Below, one piece after another: positions 5,879 to 11,025 of a stretch of 11,025 nucleotides of DNA (its first letter is position 1; the number at the start of each line of letters is the position of its first letter). The position numbers were made by a program, and so were the translations under genes. The notes under the pieces were generated by a model. That model had not been told where the DNA came from and did not search any database. It worked only from the letters and a program-made list of their open reading frames with translations. Source of the stretch: B13-G4 sp030606805 (GTDB taxonomy: Bacteria > Desulfobacterota > Desulfobacteria > Desulfobacterales > ETH-SRB1); the NCBI GenBank assembly GCA_030606805.1, contig JAUWFS010000107.1:1-11025 (forward strand), written 5' to 3'.

Positions 5879-6769
5879 TCATTCCTTAAACGCTTCCAAC
5901 AGCCACAAACTATAATTAGCCGCCTTCTCTGCGTCTCTTATTCTATCTTTGTCATCAAATTTGTGCATTAATCTGCACTGATATTTTAATGAGCAGCCTA
6001 AAAGATAGCCTTTGTATTGTTCCGGCGTCAGCTTTGCTTTAATAATATCCAGCGTTTCTATCCCGCCTGCATCATAATAAGATGCCTTTGAATCTTTACT
6101 CATTTTTTTCTCCTTGATCGGCGTAGCTTTTTGCGAAACCCGGCTCCTTCTTTCTATGTCCTTTCCGACCTCTGGCTTCTGATCTCTGACCTCTGACTTC
6201 CGACCTCTGGCTTCTGATCTCCGGCTCTTTGCCTGCCATATTGTGAACTCGCCGAGAATCGGATGCCTTATTAATCCCTTTCTCCATGCCTGATAATGTT
6301 TAGAACATAATCCACGAATCAGTTTATCTTTTCCATCACAATCATCAATGAGGCATATTCCGCCTGTCTCTTTATTTAATAGTCCTCTGGCTTGCTTAAC
6401 GGTACCAGGCTGAATTGTTGTTTTATGATATGCTCTCTTTTTTTGACTTTCCACCGCGACTCCCGCCGCGCCTTTCTCTACAGGCGTATTGATAAGTGTT
6501 TCTTTTTCCATTGACCTCTGACTTCCGACCTCTGACCTCTGGCTCTTATCTTCCATTTTATTTTCCTTCTTGATCCTGCCCTGCTTGGCGATATACGGCA
6601 AAGGCTTTCCTTCCCATGACTCACCGCTATTATATGCCGCCAACCGCAAACATAGCAGGCTACATTTATTTTTATCCATATCCCGATGCGGACAGATCAA
6701 ACACGGACTACGATTCGTGCAATTATTATCTCTGGCCTCAATCATGGCGTCATTTTTATCTGCTTGCAT
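5879..6769 (-). CDS. Three-module protein: Cys-rich, zinc knuckle, DUF3310
   Basis: A 296-aa frame made of three parts. Residues 1-71 carry C23-x2-C26-P-H...C36-x3-C40, a likely metal site. Residues 72-222 contain C139-x4-C144...C155-x2-H158 (C-L-I-D-D-C...G-L-C-S-K-H-Y-Q-A-W), the zinc knuckle often seen in small phage proteins. Residues 223-296 are a DUF3310 domain (Y-Y-D-A-G-G-I-E-T-L-D-I-I-K-A-K-L-T-P-E-Q-Y-K-G-Y, then L-K-Y-Q-C-R, and K-A-A-N-Y-S-L-W-L). DUF3310 proteins are normally short, stand-alone phage proteins of unknown function. M72 and M223 each have a strong ribosome binding site, and R-S-E repeats lie at both linkers (76-86 and 182-203). I infer three former genes now in one frame; either the fusion, the separate products or both may be made. 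The start overlaps the primase stop by 14 bases. Confidence 0.75.
   Translation of the reverse strand: MQADKNDAMIEARDNNCTNRSPCLICPHRDMDKNKCSLLCLRLAAYNSGESWEGKPLPYIAKQGRIKKENKMEDKSQRSEVGSQRSMEKETLINTPVEKGAAGVAVESQKKRAYHKTTIQPGTVKQARGLLNKETGGICLIDDCDGKDKLIRGLCSKHYQAWRKGLIRHPILGEFTIWQAKSRRSEARGRKSEVRDQKPEVGKDIERRSRVSQKATPIKEKKMSKDSKASYYDAGGIETLDIIKAKLTPEQYKGYLLGCSLKYQCRLMHKFDDKDRIRDAEKAANYSLWLLEAFKE
6101..6115 (-). promoter_or_regulatory. Internal ribosome binding site before DUF3310 module
   Basis: On the minus strand AAGGAG (6115-6110) is followed by six bases and ATG (6103-6101), in frame with the 296-aa ORF at M223. This is the best Shine-Dalgarno/ATG pair in the neighbourhood and would give a 74-aa DUF3310 protein, the usual size for the family. 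Confidence 0.7.
6165..6227 (-). repeat. R-S-E type repeat inside 296-aa gene (second linker)
   Basis: A 63-base run of CCGACCTCTGGCTTCTGATC-like units on the plus strand, encoding S-R-R-S-E-A-R-G-R-K-S-E-V-R-D-Q-K-P-E-V-G on the minus strand. It joins the zinc-knuckle module to the DUF3310 module, and its length is a multiple of three. Confidence 0.8.
6512..6547 (-). repeat. R-S-E type repeat inside 296-aa gene (first linker)
   Basis: TGACCTCTGACTTCCGACC-type units, coding for D-K-S-Q-R-S-E-V-G-S-Q-R-S. It starts a few codons after the internal start M72, between the Cys-rich and zinc-knuckle modules. Confidence 0.75.
6554..6571 (-). promoter_or_regulatory. Internal ribosome binding site before zinc-knuckle module
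   Basis: The minus strand reads AAGAAGGA (6571-6564), seven bases, then ATG (6556-6554), in frame at M72 of the 296-aa ORF. It probably marks the start of a formerly separate gene. Confidence 0.6.
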
Positions 6770-8303
6770 AGTGAATTAAATTATCTCCTGTGATTATCTT
6801 CGCCGGATGCATGCAGATATAATCGAACACATCCGGAGTCATGAAGACGAGATTTGATATTTCTTTTGATACTTCCGGGTTTTTTTCTACCCAGGACATG
6901 GCCTCTCGCAGATAAACCCGCTCTTTTGTTGATGATATTGTTACCGGATACTGTTTTAATAGTTTTTCCAGTTTTTCCAGGCTGTCAGCGAGCAAGGGGC
7001 TTATATCTACAGGCTGGCTTCCTGAGTGCCCCTGTGGCTGGACTTTAGCCTCTCCCCTTATCTCTGCCCTGTCTCTGTTTTTATTTTGGACAGATTCATT
7101 TTTATTTAAGTCGTTTTTTGCTTTTTTTTCACTTTCAAAAGAAAATTGTCCAACCGGTGTTTGCCATCCTGACGGGAAGCCGGATATAGTCCATTCTTTG
7201 AGATTGATACCTGCCTGCCATGCTTCGCCCGGATCCTTGCCTGTAGGTACCGGCCAGCGGTGATGCTGTGAGAAATGGCTTGTCCACCATAAAAGAGCGT
7301 TTGCACCGGCTTGATCGAAATCGAGGGCGTTTAATATCCAGGAAGATTTCTGCAACAATTTAATAACAGCGAGATCCGGACGGGTGGATGAGGAGCCTAC
7401 TGAAATAATACCGGTTATATCACGAGCTTCCTGCCATAATAGGATGCCATCTAATTCTGATTCGACAATTATATATACGCGGAGGGATTTCTGCATGACC
7501 CAGGTAGCCATTGAGGACCCGGGAATAATATAATATGTGGGCTTGCTTCCATCTGGCCGCCGAATTCTAAGCCGGTGAACATGATCACGGACAAACATCG
7601 GGATAACCAGGCCGATGGGTAACCATAGCTTTTTCTTGCGACTATCTTTCATTTCGGTCGGCAAACCCCAGGACTCACGCGGGCGGAATAGGTCTTTTCC
7701 ATTTTTACCGGGATTCCAGCCAAGGCGAAAGTGCTTGATTGTTTCGATTTTAATACCCCTATCGGCAAGGATTTTAAGCTGCTCTGAATTCGCAAGCAAT
7801 TTTTCATGTGCCCACGCAACAAGCTTGCCAGCCTTTTCCTGCCAAAGCTCGCTTGGTCGACTTTCGACTTCTGACCTCCCTGGCGCGGCGAAGCTTTGCG
7901 AAGACGGCTGACCTCCGACTTCTGGTTCTTTCCGACCTCTGACCTCTGACTTCTGACCTCTGGTTCTCCCAGGTGGCTTAGGTGTTCCGCCATATGTAAT
8001 CGGAGCGCCGCCTTCCGAGATCTCAATTCCATACTTGGCGGCAAGCTGTTTCGCGGATTCTAAAAATGACATGCCGTTTTTTTTCATCAGGAATTCAAAA
8101 ACATCGCCCGCGGTCCCGCATCCAAAACAAAAATACATCTGCTTTTCAGTGCTCACGGAAAACGAAGGTGTTTTCTCGTCATGAAAAGGACACAGCCCGA
8201 CATAATCCTTCCCGGCCTTTTTCAAAGCGACATACTCACTAACAACATCATGAATATCAGCCGCCCGCTTAATCTCTAATATTTTGTCTTCAGATATTTG
8301 CAT
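6756..8303 (-). CDS. DnaG-like phage primase (CHC2 zinc finger + TOPRIM)
   Basis: A DNA primase that makes RNA primers for phage replication. The N-terminal CHC2 zinc-binding domain is complete: C38-P-F-H41...Y-F-C59-F-G-C62, with the family-typical D-E-K-T-P-S-F-S-V between. The catalytic core follows after a linker: F-R-L-G-W-N-P, then I-P-M-F-V..V-H-R-L-R-I-R-R, the TOPRIM glutamate in V-E281-S-E-L-D285-G, and A-L-D328-F-D330-Q-A-G. At 515 aa it ends without the helicase-binding domain of cellular DnaG, as usual for phage primases. The linker (about residues 112-148) holds R-S-E and F-A-A-P-G repeats. The ATG at 8303 follows the GGCAAGG array; AAGG of its last unit, ten bases upstream, is the only Shine-Dalgarno candidate. 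The separate D5-type helicase at 9356-10972 is its likely partner. Confidence 0.9.
   Translation of the reverse strand: MQISEDKILEIKRAADIHDVVSEYVALKKAGKDYVGLCPFHDEKTPSFSVSTEKQMYFCFGCGTAGDVFEFLMKKNGMSFLESAKQLAAKYGIEISEGGAPITYGGTPKPPGRTRGQKSEVRGRKEPEVGGQPSSQSFAAPGRSEVESRPSELWQEKAGKLVAWAHEKLLANSEQLKILADRGIKIETIKHFRLGWNPGKNGKDLFRPRESWGLPTEMKDSRKKKLWLPIGLVIPMFVRDHVHRLRIRRPDGSKPTYYIIPGSSMATWVMQKSLRVYIIVESELDGILLWQEARDITGIISVGSSSTRPDLAVIKLLQKSSWILNALDFDQAGANALLWWTSHFSQHHRWPVPTGKDPGEAWQAGINLKEWTISGFPSGWQTPVGQFSFESEKKAKNDLNKNESVQNKNRDRAEIRGEAKVQPQGHSGSQPVDISPLLADSLEKLEKLLKQYPVTISSTKERVYLREAMSWVEKNPEVSKEISNLVFMTPDVFDYICMHPAKIITGDNLIHYASR
7865..7967 (-). repeat. R-S-E and F-A-A-P-G repeats in primase linker
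   Basis: Encodes T-R-G-Q-K-S-E-V-R-G-R-K-E-P-E-V-G-G and then S-F-A-A-P-G-R-S-E-V-E-S between the zinc finger and the catalytic core. It contains the segment 7875-7893, shared with terL 3652-3670. Repeats of two families lie adjacent, suggesting insertion of one into or beside the other. Confidence 0.8.
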
Positions 8304-8310
8304 ATTTTAA

Positions 8311-8400
8311 AAACCTTGCCTTGCCATGCCTTGCCCAGCCCGATCTTGCCATGCCGTGCCTCACCTTGCCCAGCCCGACCTTGCCATGCCGCGCCTCACC
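8311..8400. repeat. GGCAAGG-type repeat array, first copy
   Basis: A GC-rich array of TTGCC/ATGCC-like pentamers between the primase start and the upstream gene. It includes an exact 35-base tandem pair, 8331-8365 and 8366-8400, with two mismatches. Similar GGCAAGGCATGGC-type arrays are, to my knowledge, frequent in intergenic positions of phage early regions. On the minus strand its last unit may supply the primase Shine-Dalgarno sequence. Confidence 0.75.
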
Positions 8401-8435
8401 TTAATATATTTGTTTAATATCATTACGATTTAATT
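8399..8435 (-). repeat. Decayed copy of the 3' end of the 177-aa gene
   Basis: Positions 8399-8435 align with 8495-8531 at roughly 80 percent with one single-base gap. The latter contains the last codons and stop of the 177-aa gene. The array and the gene tail have thus been duplicated together with a period of about 96 bases, and the outer copy has decayed and does not encode an intact end. Confidence 0.6.
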
Positions 8436-8444
8436 TATAAAAAA

Positions 8445-8496
8445 CCTTACCTTGCCTTGCCACGCCTCGCCATGCCTTGCCCAGCCCCACCGTGCC
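8445..8496. repeat. GGCAAGG-type repeat array, second copy
   Basis: A shorter array of CCTTGCC/ATGCC/CGCC units. It starts with an A-tract and CCTTACCTTGCC, as the first copy does, and ends at the CCTTAATAAATTT tail of the 177-aa gene. With the first copy it accounts for the whole 8304-8505 gap. Confidence 0.7.
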
Positions 8497-8505
8497 TTAA
8501 TAAAT

Positions 8506-9039
8506 TTATTTAAACATCGTTACAATAAATCTGCCAAAAGGGCCGCCTTTTTCAGGTCTATAATCACCTATTCCTACTCTTTTGCCAGCGAATACCAGGA
8601 GTTCATTAATCACTTCTTTCGATATTTCTTCATCATCATATTCAATCTGAAAAGATAATGCCCATTTTTCAAGCTTGGGCCTCGTTCGAATTATCCTTGC
8701 CCGCTGGACTACAACCGGACGCCTATCAGATATCCAATTTTGATTTTCATGTTCAATCATATATGGATCAATGATAATAACACCTGAACCTACAAGATTT
8801 TTATAAGTTAATTTCCCCTGTCCGGGAATCTGGAATTTTGCTCCGGCCTTTTTTAAAGCAGCGATTATATGCTCTGCTGGTTGGCATACTTTCCCATCAT
8901 TCATATAAAGATATTCTTCAACAAGGTCTTCATTCTTTTTTAAATTTTTCTTTTTACTTTTTAAATCCACATCTACGACATCAAAACGATGCTGTAATAA
9001 AGGGCTTGTTCCTTCAATTTTAACTGATAATTTTTTCAT
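8506..9039 (-). CDS. Conserved phage-type protein of unknown function
   Basis: This 177-aa soluble protein begins MKKLSVKIEGTSPLLQHRFD. It resembles, from memory, a family of hypothetical phage early proteins with the layout T-P-L-L-x-H-R-F at the N-terminus, P-x-x-x-I-x-A-A-L-K-K-A-G in the middle (54-66), R-R-P-V-V-V..R-I-I-R-T-R-P (106-121), W-A-L-S-F-x-I, and the C-terminal signature G-I-G-D-Y-R-P-E-K-G-G-P-F-G-R-F (156-171). The last motif is the strongest. Location between helicase and primase suggests a replication or recombination role, such as nucleic-acid binding, but no activity is established. The start is supported by AAGAGG five bases before the ATG (9045-9050). A possible -10 box (TATAAT) occurs in the repeat upstream. 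Confidence 0.75.
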   Translation of the reverse strand: MKKLSVKIEGTSPLLQHRFDVVDVDLKSKKKNLKKNEDLVEEYLYMNDGKVCQPAEHIIAALKKAGAKFQIPGQGKLTYKNLVGSGVIIIDPYMIEHENQNWISDRRPVVVQRARIIRTRPKLEKWALSFQIEYDDEEISKEVINELLVFAGKRVGIGDYRPEKGGPFGRFIVTMFK

Positions 9040-9058
9040 TTTAACCTCTTTTTTAGTT

Positions 9059-9177
9059 GTCCAGATTGTTTTTTATTATTATATTAACTACTTACTTTCT
9101 TTTTTTATTCTTTTTCAATCGTCCAGATTGTTTTTTATTATTATATTAACTACTTACTTTCTTTTTTTATTCTTTTT
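9059..9177. repeat. Perfect 57-bp direct repeat (two copies, period 62)
   Basis: Positions 9059-9115 and 9121-9177 are identical over 57 bases, separated by CAATC. The unit is very AT-rich and purine-rich on the minus strand. Each copy begins GTCCAGATTG on the plus strand and contains TATAAT on the minus strand (9083-9078 and 9145-9140). No good -35 box is visible at the right distance. Identity suggests a recent duplication or selection for two copies. Confidence 0.95.
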
Positions 9178-9268
9178 GGACGATAGAGGGGTTAATGTTA
9201 TAAACTACTGAAATGAAAAACCCTATAGTGTTTGTAGAGAGTTAGTAGGATTAACCCCTCTATCGTCC
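9178..9268. repeat. Perfect 19-bp inverted repeat with 53-base centre
   Basis: The left arm GGACGATAGAGGGGTTAAT (9178-9196) is the exact reverse complement of the right arm at 9250-9268. The centre (9197-9249) has no strong structure. Neither outer side has a T-run on the transcribed strand, so it does not look like an intrinsic terminator. It abuts the direct repeats and has ATCGTCC at both ends. It could be an origin, an operator, or a very small non-autonomous element. Confidence 0.95.
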
Positions 9269-9355
9269 CATGAAATCAAACAAAACAGAGATAACCTGCG
9301 AATAACACTCACCTTTCTTATTTTACAATCAAAAATCAATCGTCCAAACCTCTTC
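9269..9355. other. Remainder of the intergenic region after the helicase
   Basis: Between the inverted repeat and the helicase stop codon this AT-rich stretch holds one further ATCGTCC motif at 9339-9345 and no convincing ORF or terminator. With the direct and inverted repeats it completes the 316-base gap 9040-9355. Confidence 0.5.
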
Positions 9356-10972
9356 TTAGCTGTATTCATCATTAATACCTATACCCAAATACATATATAT
9401 GCCGGACTTTAAGCGTTTGAATTTCTTAACCATCATGCCGCCGAAACGTTTTTGGCTGATTGCTTTTCGGGATACATTTTCTTCCCACCATTTCTTAAAA
9501 GTGCTGTATAAATCTTTTGCAGGGGTTTCCGCGCTGGGATCTATGTAACAACACTCGGTGATGAAATGATCGATCAGATCTTCATCTTTGCGATATTCTC
9601 GCGTGGCGTCGATCACTTCGGGCGGCGGGTCAAGGCCGCATTCCTGCCATTGCATAAATCCACGAATCAGCCAGGCTAAAATGCCAGAAGCTTCTGAAAA
9701 AAGTTTATCGCGCAGATGTATATCCGCCGGGCGCTCGTTTTCCTGATCCGGTTTGCGGGTGACAAAACTAAGCGGGAATGGGATTAAACATACACGTTCC
9801 CAGAAAGCGAAATCGTTATCATTAACAGCCGGTTTATGATTGGTAAGCAGAATTAAGGTGTGGGTAGGTGTAAATTCAACATCGCGCCGGTCATAAAGAT
9901 ATCTACCGGTCATTGTGTCAGAGCCGGTTAACCATTGAATTTTTGAGGTGGAAAATCGATGGCCTGATTCGGTCTCGCCGGCAAAGGCCAGGCGGGTACC
10001 TCGTAAAGACATGATATCGGGAGAGGCCGCGGCACTACTTTGAAGATGCCCTTGATCGAGAAGCATTTCCGCCCGGATTGGAATGGCCATCTTACCCATA
10101 ATATGTGAGATAGTTTCTACAATAGTGCTTTTTCCATTGCGGCCCTGACCAAACAAAACCGGTAAAAAGGCTTCGACTGTGAGGCCCGCCATACTATATC
10201 CAAATAATCGACTAATAAAATCGATTAGTGGTTGACGATCTTGAAAAATCTCTTTTAGCGCCTTTTCCCAATTCGGGGCCGGGGTTTCAATGCCGGTCCA
10301 TTCAACAGGGCTGGCTTTGCTGATATAATCATCTGGATGGCCTGGGCGGAATAAACCGGTACGCAAATCAATTACCCCATTTTGACAGGCGAATAAATAT
10401 GGATGCATATCAAATTCATCTCCCCGGATCGCCAGGCCATTAACGGGATTTGTGTGCGCAAACTTCAGGCAATTTGTGCGACCGCGATCTGACCGCAAGC
10501 GACCCACGCGCTTGTAAATATATTTCTGGGTATCTTGAAGCGCCGCGGCTTGATCTTTGTCTCCCTTTTTATTCGCCGCCCCTATAGCCTCAACCAGATC
10601 TCGCGCCTCTTCCTCATATCGCAACGCCACATCTTCGACCATTGCCTGGGACCTAGACATTATATCATCTTCCCAATAATGACCAGTCCAGGTCAGCCAA
10701 CTCCCGGCGGATTTATTGTAAAGGAATTTATTTTTGTGAATAGTGGCATACAACATGCCATCGCCCAGCTCATTTGCATAAAGGCACTCATAGACAAACT
10801 TTGATACGATTTTTCCGTCGCGCCGATCCCCGCTCGCATCCTTCGTTTTTTTAACAGCAGCCAGGCCAGCGGCCTCTTTCTTAACCCGCTCCTTAACCGC
10901 TTTCCGGTAATCCTTAGGTCCACCATCCAGGTTATTTGGTTTGTCATTATTTGCAGGCATTTCTACGTTCAT
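9356..10972 (-). CDS. D5/P4-family SF3 replicative helicase
   Basis: A 538-aa phage/plasmid helicase of the P4-alpha/poxvirus D5 type, which unwinds the origin and works with a primase. The D5_N region covers about 150-260 (F-A-C-Q-N-G-V-I-D-L-R-T-G, then D-Y-I-S-K; L-F-G-Y-S). The SF3 ATPase follows: Walker A G-Q-G-R-N-G-K-S-T (275-283), Walker B R-L-A-F-A-G-E-T-E (327-335), sensor 1 L-I-L-L-T-N-H-K-P (373-381) and W-E-R-V (391-394) as the likely arginine finger. A C-terminal domain with Y-R-K-D-E-D-L-I-D-H-F-I (primase-helicase C-terminal type) follows. There is no N-terminal primase domain: the first 90 residues are charged and probably disordered. The ATG at 10972 overlaps the stop of the upstream gene as ATGA, and another in-frame ATG lies at 10960. 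All motifs appear intact. Confidence 0.92.
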   Translation of the reverse strand: MNVEMPANNDKPNNLDGGPKDYRKAVKERVKKEAAGLAAVKKTKDASGDRRDGKIVSKFVYECLYANELGDGMLYATIHKNKFLYNKSAGSWLTWTGHYWEDDIMSRSQAMVEDVALRYEEEARDLVEAIGAANKKGDKDQAAALQDTQKYIYKRVGRLRSDRGRTNCLKFAHTNPVNGLAIRGDEFDMHPYLFACQNGVIDLRTGLFRPGHPDDYISKASPVEWTGIETPAPNWEKALKEIFQDRQPLIDFISRLFGYSMAGLTVEAFLPVLFGQGRNGKSTIVETISHIMGKMAIPIRAEMLLDQGHLQSSAAASPDIMSLRGTRLAFAGETESGHRFSTSKIQWLTGSDTMTGRYLYDRRDVEFTPTHTLILLTNHKPAVNDNDFAFWERVCLIPFPLSFVTRKPDQENERPADIHLRDKLFSEASGILAWLIRGFMQWQECGLDPPPEVIDATREYRKDEDLIDHFITECCYIDPSAETPAKDLYSTFKKWWEENVSRKAISQKRFGGMMVKKFKRLKSGIYMYLGIGINDEYS

Positions 10973-11025
10973 TCCGTTTTTCCAGTCCGTTTCAAAATGT
11001 TATATGTAACCAAAGATTTTGCTGA
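10969..11025 (-). CDS. Partial gene, C-terminus only
   Basis: The last 18 codons of an open frame that enters from the window edge and ends with TGA at 10971-10969, overlapping the helicase ATG in an ATGA junction. The visible residues are SAKSLVTYNILKRTGKTE. They are too short to identify. The stop/start overlap is typical for coupled genes of one operon and is the main support. Confidence 0.45.
   Translation of the reverse strand, partial: SAKSLVTYNILKRTGKTE

Noticed and set aside
6096..6287. A 63-aa minus ORF inside the 296-aa gene, also reading R-S-E peptides
   Set aside because: The repeat units give similar peptides in another phase because of their internal periodicity; no ribosome site and no conserved part outside the repeat.
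7649..8044. Minus ORFs of 131 and 66 aa within the primase region
   Set aside because: They overlap the CHC2/TOPRIM coding frame out of phase and lack any recognisable motif.
8311..8496. CRISPR-like appearance of the GC-rich array
   Set aside because: Units are pentamers and a 35-base tandem pair without unique spacers; no cas genes nearby.
9178..9268. Intrinsic terminator for the helicase gene
   Set aside because: The loop is 53 bases and no T-run follows either arm; the downstream side on the minus strand is A-rich.
9224..9320. Short GTG-initiated minus ORF (about 29 codons) after the helicase
   Set aside because: It runs through one arm of the inverted repeat, has low-quality composition and no conserved features.

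Overview
The window is part of a prophage or related integrated element. Every supported gene is on the minus strand, so genes are read from high to low coordinates. The best guess for the host is an anaerobic, Desulfobacterota-like (former Deltaproteobacteria) bacterium. This rests on the terminase and ASCH-like proteins resembling those of Desulfo-type prophages, and on short dispersed repeats that encode R-S-E-V-R-G-Q peptides, which I associate with such genomes. It is inference; no rRNA or housekeeping gene is present to confirm it.

Replication block (about 11025 to 6756): the end of an unidentified gene overlaps, as ATGA, the start of a D5/P4-type SF3 helicase. A 316-bp non-coding stretch follows, with a perfect 57-bp direct repeat, a perfect 19-bp inverted repeat and several ATCGTCC motifs; it is the best replication-origin or operator candidate here. 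Next come a conserved phage-type protein of unknown function, a GC-rich GGCAAGG-type repeat array that has been duplicated together with the 3' tail of that gene, and a DnaG-like primase (CHC2 zinc finger plus TOPRIM). Helicase and primase are separate proteins, unlike the single-chain P4 alpha protein.

Middle and packaging block (about 6769 to 2458): a three-module protein (Cys-rich segment, zinc-knuckle segment, DUF3310) that looks like three former genes now in one reading frame, an ASCH-like protein, a probable small terminase, a 50-aa ORF, and a GpA-type large terminase. Genes overlap or nearly touch, as in one operon.

Left block (about 2457 to 1): small phage ORFs (53, 41 and 71 aa and one partial) interrupted by an IS607-type element carrying TnpA (serine recombinase) and a TnpB nuclease. 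TnpA appears to have its own promoter and a palindrome, with no Shine-Dalgarno sequence.

The most distinctive feature is a set of short repeat families that lie in frame inside linkers, zinc-ribbon loops and gene ends of at least four phage genes, or directly after stop codons. They seem to have lengthened proteins and possibly fused genes without breaking frames. No tRNA, rRNA or CRISPR array was seen.
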